Positions 1 to 11,823 are shown, counted from the stretch's first letter. The stretch is DNA of 64,000 bases from Pseudoxanthomonas sp. YR558 (GCF_900116385.1 NZ_FPCI01000001.1:496001-560000), one strand, 5' to 3'. A program made the numbers and translations. The notes: generated from the letters alone by a model not told the origin.

Positions 1-596
1 AGCCCTGACGTCAACGACCCAGGCTTCCGCAACACCAGCTTCGACGAGCTGCGCGGCACGTACCGCGAGGCCATCGAAGGCCTGATCGACGGCGGCGCCG
101 ACACGCTGATGGTGGAAACGATCTTCGATACGCTGAACGCGAAAGCAGCGCTGTATGCCATCGAGGAAGTCTTCGACGCACGCGGCGGCCGCCTGCCGGT
201 CATGATCTCGGGCACGATCACCGACGCATCGGGCCGCACGCTGTCCGGCCAGACTGCGGAAGCGTTCTACACCTCCGTCGCGCACAGCCGTCCGCTGTCG
301 GTGGGACTGAACTGCGCGCTGGGCGCCAAGGATCTGCGCGAACACGTCGACACACTGTCCACCGTCGCCGACGCCTATGTCAGTGCGCACCCGAATGCCG
401 GCCTGCCCAACGCGTTCGGCGAGTACGACGAGACGCCCGAAGAGATGGCGGCGACGTTGAAGGAGTTCGCCGAGTCGGGCCTGCTGAATCTGGTGGGCGG
501 CTGCTGCGGCACCACCCCGGCCCACATCAAGGCCATCGCCGACGTGGTCGCCGGCTTGCCGCCCCGCGGCCTGCGCACTGCCCTGGAGCAGGCCGC

Positions 597-600
<4 letters not shown>
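1..600 (+). CDS. metH: Methionine synthase, homocysteine-binding module (split MetH, 5' partial)
   Basis: This is the C-terminal end of a stand-alone homocysteine S-methyltransferase domain, which binds zinc and homocysteine and receives the methyl group from methylcobalamin. The reading frame is open from base 1, so the gene begins upstream of the window. The three family zinc ligands are visible: Cys in GLNCA (codon at 313) and the Cys pair in GGCCGTTP (codons at 502 and 505). The protein ends right after this domain, whereas E. coli MetH continues into the folate and cobalamin domains. Its stop overlaps the start of the next gene in ATGA, so the two halves are translationally coupled. The split is a clean gene boundary rather than a frameshift, because the following gene has its own start and N-terminus. 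Confidence 0.93.
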
Positions 601-3284
<2,684 letters not shown>

Positions 3285-3403
3285 GCCAGGCTGCTCCCGG
3301 CTAGAATGCGCCACCCTTTCCCAGGCCAGCGCACCATGCCGTCCCTTGTTCCCGCCTGCCCCAGTCCCGCGATGCGCAGCGCGGGCCTGACGAGGCGTGC
3401 GCG

Positions 3404-4597
3404 ATGAAGGCAACGACGGATCCAACGGGTTACCCCGCCGCGCGGCTCTCCAGCTTCTATTTCTTCTACTACGCGGTGCTGGGCGCATTCACGCCCTACT
3501 GGAGCCTGTACCTGGAGTCACGCGGGCTCGGCGTCACCGCCATCAGTGTTCTGATGAGCCTGTGGTACGCCACGCGCATCGTCTCGCCCTCGCTATGGAC
3601 GACGCTCGCCGCGCGCTCGCCGCGTCCGATCCGTTGGTTGCACCTGGGGTGCGCGCTGGCCGTGGGCAGCTTCGCTGTGTTCCTGCTGCCGTGGAGCTAC
3701 GTCGGCCTGTTCGTCGTGATGACGGCTTTCTGCTTCGCCTACAACGCCGTGATGCCGCAATTCGAATCGATCACGATGTCGCACCTGGCCACACGCAGCG
3801 ATCGCTACGGCCTGATTCGCGTCTGGGGATCGATCGGCTTTATCGTGGTGGTCGCCTCGTTCGGCTGGCTGATCGATGCACGCCGACTGGGCATCGGCGC
3901 CCTGCCGTGGCTGATGCTGCCCGTGCTGGCCGCCGTACTGGGCTCGGCGCTGGTCAACCGCTACGCGCACGAGCCGGATGCTCACCGGGAGACGGCGCAT
4001 GAAGGATTCCGGACACGACTGCGGCAACCGCACGTGATCGCTTTCTTCGTCGCGGCGTTCCTCACCCAGATCTCGTTCGGCCCGTTCTACACCTTCTTCT
4101 CGATCTACCTTTCCGAACACGGTTACAGCACCGGCACGCAGGGTATGTTGTGGACCGTCGGCGTGCTGGCCGAGATCGTCGTGTTCTTCCTGTCCAGCCG
4201 GATTTTCCGGCGCTGGGACGCATCGCGTGTGCTGATGGTGGCGCTGCTGAGCGCCTCCGTGCGCTGGCTGGTGACGGCGCTGTTCCCGGACAACACGCCA
4301 GTGATGGTGCTGGCGCAGCTGACTCATGCGCTCAACTTTGGCGCGTTCTTCGCGGCCGCGATGCAGTTGCTGGTGCGGTTCTTCCCGGGCCGCCTCAACG
4401 GCCACGGCCAGGGCGTGTTCTATGGTTTGTCGTCCGGTGTCGGCGGGGTGTGCGGCGCGTTGCTCGCCGGCCAGCTCTGGCGCTTCGGTGGCGAAACCGC
4501 CTTCATGGCATCGTCCGGCATCGCCCTGCTCGCCGCGGTCATCGTGTGGCGGTGGCTGGTTCGTCCGGACGCGCTTGCCGGTTTAAGCGGCACCTGA
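3404..4597 (+). CDS. MFS transporter, HcaT/MFS_1-like family
   Basis: This 397-residue integral membrane protein has about twelve hydrophobic segments and opens with an aromatic-rich first helix (FYFFYYAVLGAFTPYW) typical of the LacY-like group that includes the 3-phenylpropionate permease HcaT. The substrate cannot be read from the sequence. A GAGG element sits about nine bases before the ATG, and a TAGAAT box at 3302-3307 could be a -10 element, but no convincing -35 accompanies it. The gene ends only five bases from the convergent yaiL stop and no terminator hairpin fits between them. Confidence 0.85.
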   Translation: MKATTDPTGYPAARLSSFYFFYYAVLGAFTPYWSLYLESRGLGVTAISVLMSLWYATRIVSPSLWTTLAARSPRPIRWLHLGCALAVGSFAVFLLPWSYVGLFVVMTAFCFAYNAVMPQFESITMSHLATRSDRYGLIRVWGSIGFIVVVASFGWLIDARRLGIGALPWLMLPVLAAVLGSALVNRYAHEPDAHRETAHEGFRTRLRQPHVIAFFVAAFLTQISFGPFYTFFSIYLSEHGYSTGTQGMLWTVGVLAEIVVFFLSSRIFRRWDASRVLMVALLSASVRWLVTALFPDNTPVMVLAQLTHALNFGAFFAAAMQLLVRFFPGRLNGHGQGVFYGLSSGVGGVCGALLAGQLWRFGGETAFMASSGIALLAAVIVWRWLVRPDALAGLSGT

Positions 4598-4602
4598 TCG
4601 AT

Positions 4603-5229
4603 TCACCACACCAGGTCGTCAGGCACCTGGTACTGCGGATCGGCGTAGGGATCGTCCCCCGCCGGCGCGTTCGGATCGACCTTCAAGGCAACGGCAGGTG
4701 CGAAGATGGCTTCGGCCTCGGCCAGCACGGCGGACGACACCAGCAGGTAGCGTCCGTTCTGCTGCACCACACCGAGGTCGCCGGCATTAAGCGACTTCAG
4801 CTGCTCGGCATTGACGTAGATGCGCTTGATCTTGCCGCCATAAGGGAAATGGCGGGCGATGTCGGCTTCGGCATCGTTCAATGCCTTGTCCTTGAGGAAC
4901 TCCTCGAGCTTGGCCTTCGCCTCGCGACGCAGGCGCGCCTCTTCCTGCTTCACGCGCTCGGCTTCGATGCGCTCATCCTTCTCACGCTGTGCGCGGATGG
5001 CATAGGCCTTGGCCAAGTCGATGTCTTCCTGCGACCTCGGCTTGCGCGATGGGCCTTGCGGAGGACGCGGCTTGCCCGCATGGCCAGGACGAGGCGGCGC
5101 GGCACCCTTCCCATGCGGCTTCTGTCCGGGCTTGCGCGTGTCGGGTTTGCGGGTGTCGGGCTTGCGTTCGGGCTTGGGCGCCGGCTTGAAGCCCAGGCCC
5201 ATCAACTGGTCGCGGAGGGAATCGCTCAT
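4603..5229 (-). CDS. yaiL: DUF2058 family protein, YaiL-like
   Basis: This 208-residue protein matches the YaiL/DUF2058 family: an N-terminal SLRDQLMGLGF segment, a long charged Lys/Arg/Pro-rich linker with repeated KPDTRKP units (about 15-60), a basic helical region, and the family C-terminal ending DDPYADPQYQVPDDLVW. Family members are described as nucleoid- or polynucleotide-associated, but their biochemical role is not settled. It lies 37 bases downstream of slyX on the same strand and may be the last gene of a ugd-slyX-yaiL transcript. The low-complexity proline/lysine linker is longer than in the E. coli protein. Confidence 0.88.
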   Translation of the reverse strand: MSDSLRDQLMGLGFKPAPKPERKPDTRKPDTRKPGQKPHGKGAAPPRPGHAGKPRPPQGPSRKPRSQEDIDLAKAYAIRAQREKDERIEAERVKQEEARLRREAKAKLEEFLKDKALNDAEADIARHFPYGGKIKRIYVNAEQLKSLNAGDLGVVQQNGRYLLVSSAVLAEAEAIFAPAVALKVDPNAPAGDDPYADPQYQVPDDLVW

Positions 5230-5266
5230 GGTCTTTCAGAGGGGGACGTGCTGTCCCCACAGCGTA

Positions 5267-5503
5267 TCAATAATGAGGGGGCGGCGGCTCGTTGGCGGGG
5301 TCCTCGAACAACGAGGACCGCACCTTGCCCAGTTCTTCCACCATGTGCCTCAGCAGCAACGCGGTGCGCTGGTTCTCGGCGCGCGCATCGGCGAGCGCCT
5401 CGCTCAGTTCGCCCAGCGCGTGTTCCTGGAACGCGAGGCGCGTTTCCAGTTCCACCAGGCGATGCTCCAGCGCGTCGCGCTGGAGCGGCAGGTCAGCCTG
5501 CAT
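5267..5503 (-). CDS. slyX: SlyX family protein
   Basis: This 78-residue protein is almost entirely one predicted coiled coil (about residues 8-60; [16 protein letters not shown]) and ends in the proline-rich PPPPHY tail that identifies the SlyX family. SlyX proteins are small cytoplasmic proteins of unknown function. The gene overlaps the 3' end of ugd by eleven bases on the same strand, so it is likely expressed from the ugd transcript. Confidence 0.9.
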   Translation of the reverse strand: MQADLPLQRDALEHRLVELETRLAFQEHALGELSEALADARAENQRTALLLRHMVEELGKVRSSLFEDPANEPPPPHY

Positions 5504-6845
5504 CTATCGATCTCCCTCGTCCGATCCCGTAATAGGCGACGCCTGCCGCCTCGACTTCGGCGGGATCGTAAAGGTTGCGGCCGTCGAACACCACGGCGTC
5601 GGCCAGTGTTTCGCGCAAACGGGCGAAGTCAGGGCTACGGAATTGCTTCCACTCGGTCACCACCACCAGCGCGTCGGCGCCCTCCAACGCGGCGCGGGCG
5701 TCGGTACAGAGCACCAAGTCCTCGCGCTCGCCGAAGATGCGGGAGGCTTCCTCCCGGGCTTCCGGGTCGTACGCGCGGACCTGCGCACCGGCCTCCCACA
5801 GCTCCGCCAGCAGCCGGCGGCTGCTCGCCTCGCGCATGTCGTCGGTGTTGGGCTTGAAGGCCAGGCCCCAGACCGCGAAGGTCTTGCCACGTACACCTTC
5901 GTCCTCGCCACGATCGTAGTGGCGCTGGATGAGCTCGAACAGGTGGCCCTTCTGGCGTTCGTTAACGCCTTCCACGGCCTGCAGCAACTCCGGCGCATAG
6001 CCATACTGCTGCGCAGTCTTGGCCAGTGCCTGCACGTCCTTCGGGAAGCACGAGCCGCCATAGCCGGCGCCCGGGTAGATGAAGTGCCAACCGATGCGCG
6101 GGTCCGAACCGATGCCCTGCCGCACGTGTTCCACGTCCGCCCCCACGCGCTCGGCGATGTTGGCGATCTCGTTCATGAAGCTGATCTTCGTCGCCAGCAT
6201 CGCGTTGGCCGCGTACTTGGTCAGCTCGGCCGAACGCACGTCCATCACCACGATGCGTTCGTGGTTGCGATTGAACGGGGCGTACAGCCGACGCAGCTTG
6301 TCTACTGCCTGTGGCCGCGCCGCACCGATGATGATGCGATCCGGTCGCATGCAGTCGTTGACCGCATCGCCTTCTTTCAGGAATTCCGGGTTGGACACCA
6401 CGTCGAACGCGACATCGACGCCGCGCGATGCCAACTCGGCCTCGATCGTCGCCTTCACCTTGTCCGCGGTACCGACCGGCACGGTGGATTTGTTCACCAC
6501 CGTGCAAGGCCGTTCGATATGACGGCCGATGGTCTTGGCCACGGCCAGCACGTACTGCAGGTCCGCGCTGCCATCCTCGTCCGGTGGCGTGCCGACCGCG
6601 ATGAAGAGCACGTCACCGTGCGTGATGGCAGCCGCCGCATCCGTCGTGAAGCGCAAACGGCCCGCTGCGTGGTTGGCTTTCACCATCGGCGACAGGCCGG
6701 GCTCGTAGATCGGCACGATGCCGTGGTTCAGACCATCGACCTTGGCCGGGTCGATATCGACGCACACCACGTCATGTCCGACTTCCGCCAGGCACGTGCC
6801 TGTGACCAACCCAACGTAACCCGTGCCGAAAATGGCTACTCGCAT
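5493..6845 (-). CDS. ugd: UDP-glucose 6-dehydrogenase
   Basis: This 450-residue enzyme oxidises UDP-glucose to UDP-glucuronate with two NAD+, feeding polysaccharide and lipopolysaccharide sugars. Residues 1-20 form a Rossmann nucleotide-binding motif ([17 protein letters not shown]), and the catalytic cysteine lies in the family signature YGGSCFPKD. Length is normal for bacterial Ugd. The ATG is preceded by GGAGG seven bases upstream, which fixes the start. The downstream slyX overlaps its last codons. No other sugar-nucleotide gene is adjacent, so the product's end use is not apparent from this window. Confidence 0.96.
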   Translation of the reverse strand: MRVAIFGTGYVGLVTGTCLAEVGHDVVCVDIDPAKVDGLNHGIVPIYEPGLSPMVKANHAAGRLRFTTDAAAAITHGDVLFIAVGTPPDEDGSADLQYVLAVAKTIGRHIERPCTVVNKSTVPVGTADKVKATIEAELASRGVDVAFDVVSNPEFLKEGDAVNDCMRPDRIIIGAARPQAVDKLRRLYAPFNRNHERIVVMDVRSAELTKYAANAMLATKISFMNEIANIAERVGADVEHVRQGIGSDPRIGWHFIYPGAGYGGSCFPKDVQALAKTAQQYGYAPELLQAVEGVNERQKGHLFELIQRHYDRGEDEGVRGKTFAVWGLAFKPNTDDMREASSRRLLAELWEAGAQVRAYDPEAREEASRIFGEREDLVLCTDARAALEGADALVVVTEWKQFRSPDFARLRETLADAVVFDGRNLYDPAEVEAAGVAYYGIGRGRSIDAG

Positions 6846-6888
6846 GCAGCGGCCTCCTGGACCTAGTCTTGGCTATTACAGCCGACGA

Positions 6889-7824
6889 CTATTGCAGGAT
6901 GCCCATCAACTCCACGTCAAACGTCAACGTCGCATCGGGGCCGATCTTGCCGCCGGGCGCGCCGTTCGCGCCGTAAGCCAGCCCCGACGGAATCCAGAAG
7001 CGGTACTTCGCGCCCACTGGCATCAGCGAGACGCCTTCGGTCCAACCCGCGATCACGCCATTGAGCGGGAATTCAGCCGGCTGTCCACGCTCATAGGAAC
7101 TATCGAACACATCGCCGCTCAACAGTTTGCCTTCGTAATTCACGCGTACGCGGCTAGTCGCCATCGGACGCTGGCCGTTGCCCTGGCGCAGCACCATGTA
7201 CTGCAGGCCCGACGGCGTGGTGATGACGCCCGGCTTGCTCTTGTTCTCGGCGAGGAACTTCGCGCCCTCGTCACGGTTGCGTTGGGCGGCACCCGCCTGG
7301 CGCTTGGTCAGGTAGGCCTTCATCTCGGCCTGCGCCTGCTCCACCGTCATCAACGGTGTGCCGTCCTTGCCGGCGACGGCGCGCACGGCCTTCGCGAGGA
7401 CCGACGGATCGACTTCATCCTTGAACGGCAACAGCGACGGACCGACGACGTAGGTACCCAGGAACAGGCCTACCTTGGTCTTGTCGACCGGCGGCGGCGT
7501 GCTGCCCGGCGGCATGCCGGGGATCGGCTGGCCATCGGCCACAGCCAGGTTCACGCGCAGAAGCTGGTCGGTGGCCTGCGCCTCCTGCTCGGTGATCAGC
7601 GGCGGCTTGCCGGCGAAGGTGTTGACGATCGCGCGCTCGAACGCAGCGGTATCGAGAAACTGACCCACGGGCTGTAGCGAACTGCCGACATCCACGCCGA
7701 TGGCGTAGCTGACCTTGTCGCGCTCAGTGGCAAGCGCGGTTTTTTCCTGTGCAGACACGCTGCCTCCCAGCATCGAAAACGAGATTCCCAACAACGCGGC
7801 AATGCCGCGGACCGACCGCTTCAT
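6889..7824 (-). CDS. Exported FKBP-type peptidyl-prolyl isomerase with FKBP_N domain
   Basis: This 311-residue periplasmic foldase catalyses cis-trans isomerisation of prolyl bonds. A Sec signal peptide (MKRSVRGIAALLG to VSAQEK, cleavage near residue 25) is followed by an alpha-helical FKBP_N dimerisation region and a C-terminal FKBP domain (about 205-310) with the family elements VRVNYEGKL, VIAGWTEG and AYGANG. The start at 7824 is chosen because AGGAG lies eight bases upstream; a GTG at 7833 would overlap that ribosome-binding site. It resembles FkpA/Mip-type proteins. An unusual proline-rich stretch (about 145-152, PGMPPGSTPPP) sits inside the N-terminal region. Confidence 0.92.
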   Translation of the reverse strand: MKRSVRGIAALLGISFSMLGGSVSAQEKTALATERDKVSYAIGVDVGSSLQPVGQFLDTAAFERAIVNTFAGKPPLITEQEAQATDQLLRVNLAVADGQPIPGMPPGSTPPPVDKTKVGLFLGTYVVGPSLLPFKDEVDPSVLAKAVRAVAGKDGTPLMTVEQAQAEMKAYLTKRQAGAAQRNRDEGAKFLAENKSKPGVITTPSGLQYMVLRQGNGQRPMATSRVRVNYEGKLLSGDVFDSSYERGQPAEFPLNGVIAGWTEGVSLMPVGAKYRFWIPSGLAYGANGAPGGKIGPDATLTFDVELMGILQ

Positions 7825-7908
7825 CCTTCTCACTCCTGGAACCTGCGCCGGGAAGATGGCGCGAACCTCTTATTGTGGCACGCCCGCCGCCCCGCACGGC
7901 AGCAGGCG

Positions 7909-8469
7909 TCAGGGCTTGGCGCGGGGGGACGCCAGTTCGCGTTCGATCGCAGCGACCAACGTGGGATCGTCGGGTTTGATCTTGCTCGGGAAGTTCGCGA
8001 CCACGCGTCCGTCGCGCGAAATCAGATACTTGTGGAAATTCCATCCCGGCGCGGTGCCAGTCGCCTGCGCCAGCGATTTGTACAGCGGCGTGGCGTTGTC
8101 GCCGATCACGGACACCTTCTCGAACATCGGGAACTTCACGCCGTAAGTAAGCGTGCAGAACTCCTGGATCTCCTTCTCCGTGCCGGGCTCCTGGCCTTTG
8201 AAGTCGTTCGAGGGAAATCCGAGCACTGCGAAACCTTTGCCGGCGTAGCGCTGATGGAGCGCTTCCAGGCCCTCGTACTGTGGCGTGTAACCGCACTTAC
8301 TGGCGGTATTGACCACCAACAGCACCTGTCCTGCGTACTGTTTCTTCAGGTTCACGGGAGCCTTCCCCGTCAGCGGGCGATAGCTGAGATCCAACAGACC
8401 CGCCGCCAACGCCACTGAAGCGGCGCCCAGAAGCGCCACAAAAACAAATAATTTCAATAACTTAGACAT
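7909..8469 (-). CDS. Exported glutathione peroxidase-family protein
   Basis: This 186-residue protein belongs to the Gpx/BtuE family of thiol peroxidases that reduce hydroperoxides. A signal peptide (MSKLLKLFVFVALLG to VALAAG) places it in the periplasm or membrane, unlike E. coli BtuE. The peroxidatic cysteine is in NTASKCGYTPQYEG and a likely resolving cysteine in IQEFCTLTYG. The usual tetrad Gln position in the FPCNQF motif reads FPSNDF here, while the Trp/Asn of GWNFHKYL is kept. The start at 8469 has GGAG upstream; an in-frame ATG at 8496 is less likely. It diverges from the YtrA operon. Confidence 0.9.
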   Translation of the reverse strand: MSKLLKLFVFVALLGAASVALAAGLLDLSYRPLTGKAPVNLKKQYAGQVLLVVNTASKCGYTPQYEGLEALHQRYAGKGFAVLGFPSNDFKGQEPGTEKEIQEFCTLTYGVKFPMFEKVSVIGDNATPLYKSLAQATGTAPGWNFHKYLISRDGRVVANFPSKIKPDDPTLVAAIERELASPRAKP

Positions 8470-8539
8470 CGTCTTCTGCTCCGGTATTACGAACATGACA
8501 AGTATGCCTTCAGTTGGGTGACAAAACTTTGCAAGGGAG

Positions 8540-8567
8540 TTGACGCCCTGTGTTTTGGTGTTATAGT
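8540..8567 (+). promoter_or_regulatory. Sigma-70 promoter of the YtrA/ABC operon
   Basis: A near-consensus -35 TTGACG (8540-8545) and -10 TATAGT (8562-8567) are separated by 16 bases, 40 bases upstream of the first gene of the operon. It is one of the best matched promoters in the window, and the repressor-type palindrome at 8557-8580 covers its -10. Confidence 0.75.
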
Positions 8568-8580
8568 TGAATACAACACC
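8557..8580. promoter_or_regulatory. Probable YtrA operator, GGTG-N16-CACC
   Basis: GGTG at 8557-8560 and CACC at 8577-8580 are separated by exactly 16 bases; the arms extend to GGTGTT/AACACC. From memory, a YtrA-type GntR regulator of Xanthomonas citri recognises GGTG-N16-CACC. The site overlaps the -10 element, and a YtrA-like gene is the second gene downstream, so autorepression is the simple reading. Confidence 0.72.
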
Positions 8581-8606
8581 ACTCACCCAACGCAGCGGGG
8601 GATGCC

Positions 8607-8867
8607 ATGAACCAGAAACTGACCCACACACTGCCCAGCCTGGCCGTCGGCGGCCTGTTGCTGGCGATCGGGGTGCTGGCGACCGTCACCGGTGCCCGCA
8701 CGGCCGAAGCAGAATCCACCGCGCTGGTCGGCGCGCTGGAATCCGATGCCCGCGAGATCGCAGGGGATGACCGCAACCCGGACGCGCGGCAGCACAAGCG
8801 CCGCGCCCGGGCCTCGCTGGCCATGCCCTACTTTTCCTTTGGCCAATCGCTGCGTCCGAGGAGCTAA
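8607..8867 (+). CDS. Small exported or membrane-anchored protein, first gene of YtrA operon
   Basis: I do not recognise a family for this 86-residue protein. It has a hydrophobic N-terminal segment (about residues 10-30, LAVGGLLLAIGVLATVTG) that could be a signal peptide or anchor, followed by a charged region with a basic patch (QHKRRAR). A G-rich ribosome-binding site (GCGGGGGATGCC) precedes the ATG. It ends three bases before the YtrA-like repressor gene and is the first gene behind the GGTG-N16-CACC controlled promoter, which points to a role in the same envelope response as the ABC exporter. Confidence 0.7.
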   Translation: MNQKLTHTLPSLAVGGLLLAIGVLATVTGARTAEAESTALVGALESDAREIAGDDRNPDARQHKRRARASLAMPYFSFGQSLRPRS

Positions 8868-8870
8868 GCC

Positions 8871-9233
8871 ATGACGTCCATCCAATGGAGCGACGGCGCT
8901 CCCATCTACCGCCAGCTGAAGGATCGCGTGATCGCGATGATGCTGGACGGGATCCTGAAGCCGGGCGATGCCCTGCCCTCCGTCCGTCAGGTGGCGGCGG
9001 AGTACCAGCTGAATCCGATTACCGTATCGCGCGCCTACCAGGAGCTCGCCGACGAGGCCCTGGTGGAGAAACGCCGCGGCCTGGGCATGTTCGTCACCGA
9101 CGAAGCGTCCAAAAAGCTGCGCGGCACCGAGCGCGAACGGTTCCTGACCGAAGAGTGGCCGGCCGTCGCCGAGCGCATCGAGCGCCTGGGCCTGTCCATC
9201 GAAGAGCTGCTGCAATCCAAGGGGAACAAGTGA
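8871..9233 (+). CDS. GntR family transcriptional regulator, YtrA subfamily
   Basis: This 120-residue cytoplasmic repressor has an N-terminal winged helix-turn-helix (about 8-75; PIYRQLKDRV, PSVRQVAAEYQLNPITVSRAY) and only a short helical tail of about 40 residues for dimerisation, the hallmark of the YtrA subfamily. YtrA regulators typically repress their own operon together with a linked ABC transporter, which is exactly the arrangement here. The stop codon overlaps the ABC ATPase start by one base. The likely binding site is at 8557-8580. Confidence 0.9.
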   Translation: MTSIQWSDGAPIYRQLKDRVIAMMLDGILKPGDALPSVRQVAAEYQLNPITVSRAYQELADEALVEKRRGLGMFVTDEASKKLRGTERERFLTEEWPAVAERIERLGLSIEELLQSKGNK

Positions 9234-10111
9234 TGAATGCCGCAATCGCCAACACCGTGGTGACCGCCCACGGTCTACGCAAGGCCTATAAGAACAAGCT
9301 CGCGCTGGACAACACCAGCTTCGAGATCGAAGCGGGCAAGATCATCGGCCTGATCGGTCCGAACGGCGCGGGTAAGACCACCGCACTGAAGGCCATTCTC
9401 GGGCTGACGCCGTTCGAGGGCCAGCTCAGGGTGCTGGGCCTGGATCCGCGCAAGGACCGGGACGAGCTGATGAAGGATGTCTGCTTCATCGCCGACGTCG
9501 CCGTGCTGCCGCGCTGGATGAAGGTCAAGGAAGCCATCGACTTCGTCGAAGGCGTACACCCCCGCTTCGACCGCGCCAAGTGCGAGCGTTTCATCGCCAA
9601 CACCCAGCTCAAGCCCAACCTGCGCGTCCGCGAGATGTCCAAGGGCATGATCGTGCAGCTGCACCTGGCCCTGGTGATGGCCATCGACGCCAAGCTGCTG
9701 GTGCTGGACGAACCCACGCTGGGCCTGGACATCCTCTACCGCAAGCAGTTCTACCAGCGCCTGCTGGAAGACTACTTCGACGAGCAGAAGACCATCATCG
9801 TCACCACCCACCAGGTCGAGGAGATCGAACACATCCTCACCGACGTGATGTTCATCCGCGACGGCAAGATCGCACTGACCGCGCAGATGGACGAAGTGGC
9901 CGAGCGTTACACCGAAGTGCTCGTCAGCGGCAGCGATACGGCCGACCAGGCGCGTGCCCTGAAGCCCATCGACGAGCGTGCCCTGCCCTTCGGCAAGACC
10001 GTGCTGCTGTTCGACGGCGTGCCGAAGGCGCAACTCGCCCCGCTGGGTGAAACCCGTACCCCTGGCCTGGCCGACCTGTTCGTCGCCATCATGAAAGGAA
10101 CCTACGCATGA
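9233..10111 (+). CDS. ABC transporter ATP-binding protein
   Basis: This 292-residue ATPase energises the permease encoded next. Walker A is GPNGAGKTT (about residues 43-51), the signature loop is the variant MSKGM rather than LSGGQ, and Walker B is LLVLDEPTLGLD, followed by the H-loop TTHQVEE. This variant signature is common in YtrB-like ATPases linked to YtrA regulators. The start at 9233 overlaps the repressor stop and the end overlaps the permease start (ATGA), so the three genes are translationally coupled. The cargo is not evident; YtrA-linked transporters often respond to cell-envelope antibiotics. Confidence 0.92.
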   Translation: MNAAIANTVVTAHGLRKAYKNKLALDNTSFEIEAGKIIGLIGPNGAGKTTALKAILGLTPFEGQLRVLGLDPRKDRDELMKDVCFIADVAVLPRWMKVKEAIDFVEGVHPRFDRAKCERFIANTQLKPNLRVREMSKGMIVQLHLALVMAIDAKLLVLDEPTLGLDILYRKQFYQRLLEDYFDEQKTIIVTTHQVEEIEHILTDVMFIRDGKIALTAQMDEVAERYTEVLVSGSDTADQARALKPIDERALPFGKTVLLFDGVPKAQLAPLGETRTPGLADLFVAIMKGTYA

Positions 10112-11106
10112 ACGCCGTGACTTCGACGTTGGGCAAATCCTCCAAGCCGGGCGCGTTCAAGTGGCTGATCAAGCGCGAGTTCTGGGAGAACCGCGGCGGC
10201 TTCTTCTGGGCGCCGGTGATCACCGGCGGCATCTTCGTGGTACTCAACCTGATCCTGGCTGTCATCGGCAGCATCGCCGCGCGCGGCTCCATGGACGGCG
10301 GCGGCTTCAGCGTTGAGGAAGCGCCCCGGAAAGCGGAGATGATCGTCGGCGGCATCGGCGACGGCATGCTGCTCGGTGGCGTGATCCTGGCCTGCGTGGT
10401 GCTGGCTTTCGTAGTGTTCTTCTACGCACTGGGCACGCTGTACGACGACCGTCGCGATCGCAGCGTCCTGTTTTGGAAGTCGCTGCCGGTCTCCGACACC
10501 CACATGGTCTTGTCGAAGCTGGCCTGGGCCCTGGTCCTCGCACCGCTGCTGGCCGTGAGCGTCGGCATCCTGATCGGACTGTGCATGTGGCTGATCTCGG
10601 CGCTGACCATCAGCATCAACGGTCTGCCCGCCGGCGGCGCGATCTTCACCCACTCGCATCCGCTGCGCGTCATCGGCGGCGTGGTCAGCTCCCTGCCGGT
10701 CTACATGTTCTGGTCGCTGCCGGCGATCGGCTGGCTGATGTTCTGCTCCGCCTGGGCACGCAGCAAGCCGTTCCTGTGGGCCGTGCTGGTGCCGGTGCTG
10801 GCCTGCGTGATCATCAGCATGACCGACATCCTGCCGGGCCTGAAGATCCGCCACGACCTGGTCTGGTACACGGTGGTCTACCGCGGCCTGCTGAGCGTGG
10901 TGCCGGGCGCGTGGTTCCCGACCTTGCAGGGCGGTGCCGCCAACCCGCACACCGAGATCAACACGCCTGACGAACTGGCCAATGCGATCGATCTGACTCG
11001 CAGCTGGCAAGCCTTCGCCTCGGCCGACCTGTGGATCGGTGCGGCCATCGGCGTGGCCCTGATCGTCGGTGCGATCTACCTGCGCCGCTGGCGCGAAAGC
11101 GAATAA
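10108..11106 (+). CDS. ABC transporter permease, ABC-2-like
   Basis: This 332-residue inner membrane protein has about six hydrophobic segments (roughly 35-55, 90-113, 140-165, 190-215, 225-250 and the C-terminal 308-325) and a large extracytoplasmic loop between the last two. It starts within the stop codon of the ATPase gene and must form the membrane channel of that exporter. No substrate-specific motif was recognised. The C-terminus ends in a short basic/acidic tail RRWRESE. Confidence 0.85.
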   Translation: MNAVTSTLGKSSKPGAFKWLIKREFWENRGGFFWAPVITGGIFVVLNLILAVIGSIAARGSMDGGGFSVEEAPRKAEMIVGGIGDGMLLGGVILACVVLAFVVFFYALGTLYDDRRDRSVLFWKSLPVSDTHMVLSKLAWALVLAPLLAVSVGILIGLCMWLISALTISINGLPAGGAIFTHSHPLRVIGGVVSSLPVYMFWSLPAIGWLMFCSAWARSKPFLWAVLVPVLACVIISMTDILPGLKIRHDLVWYTVVYRGLLSVVPGAWFPTLQGGAANPHTEINTPDELANAIDLTRSWQAFASADLWIGAAIGVALIVGAIYLRRWRESE

Positions 11107-11163
11107 GCCCGACCCCGGTGGCGGCCCCGGCCGCCACCTCCCCCGATACCGAGAGGACAACCC

Positions 11164-11823
11164 ATGCCCCGCACACCTGCCCTCCTGCGCACGCTGCCCT
11201 TCGTCGTCGTGATCGCACTGGCCGCCTGCCAACCCGCACCGGACAAGAACGACAACGCACCGAACGGCATCGCCGCCAAGGCCATGGACGAAGCCCGCAA
11301 GGGGCTGGGTGAAGCCAGCCAGGAACTGCAGAAAGCCCAGAGCGAGATCGACGCGGCACGCCAGAAGCTGGCCACCGAGAACCTCACGCTCAACCGCAAC
11401 GAGAACCAGAACCTGCCCAAGGCGGAGATCACCCCGGCGGGCGAGCTGCTGATCGAAGGCAAGTCGGTGGCGACCACGCCGGAGCAGAAGGAAAAGGTAC
11501 TTGCCTATCGCGGCGCCATGATCACCGTGGTCGGCGATGGCATGGCGATCGGCATGGAAGGTGCGAAGGTCGGCATCGATGCCGCCGCCAGCGCGCTCAA
11601 GGGCGTCCTGGCCGGACAGTCCGGCGACGAGATCGGCAAGCAGGTCGGCGCGGAAGCGAAGACCAAGATGAAGCCGATGGTGGACCAGCTCTGCGGTCGC
11701 CTGCCGGCGCTGCTCACCGCCCAGCAGGCGCTCGCGGCCTCCGTACCCGAGTTCAAGCCCTATGCCAGCATGGACCAGGCCGACGTCGACGACTGCGCCA
11801 GCCAGTCCGACTGGAACTTCTGA
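11164..11823 (+). CDS. YggN-like (DUF2884) lipoprotein, first paralogue
   Basis: This 219-residue protein has a lipoprotein signal with lipobox LAAC (Cys22), then a helical coiled region (about 35-75) and a conserved core with AEITPAGELLIEGKSV and FKPYASMDQADVDDC. It resembles the YggN/DUF2884 family of envelope proteins of unknown function. A second copy lies at 12708-13373 in the same operon; both share the AEI..G...I.GK segment, the two following helices and the FxPYASMD..DV.DC ending. It is 57 bases downstream of the ABC permease and appears to be part of the same transcript. Confidence 0.75.
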   Translation: MPRTPALLRTLPFVVVIALAACQPAPDKNDNAPNGIAAKAMDEARKGLGEASQELQKAQSEIDAARQKLATENLTLNRNENQNLPKAEITPAGELLIEGKSVATTPEQKEKVLAYRGAMITVVGDGMAIGMEGAKVGIDAAASALKGVLAGQSGDEIGKQVGAEAKTKMKPMVDQLCGRLPALLTAQQALAASVPEFKPYASMDQADVDDCASQSDWNF

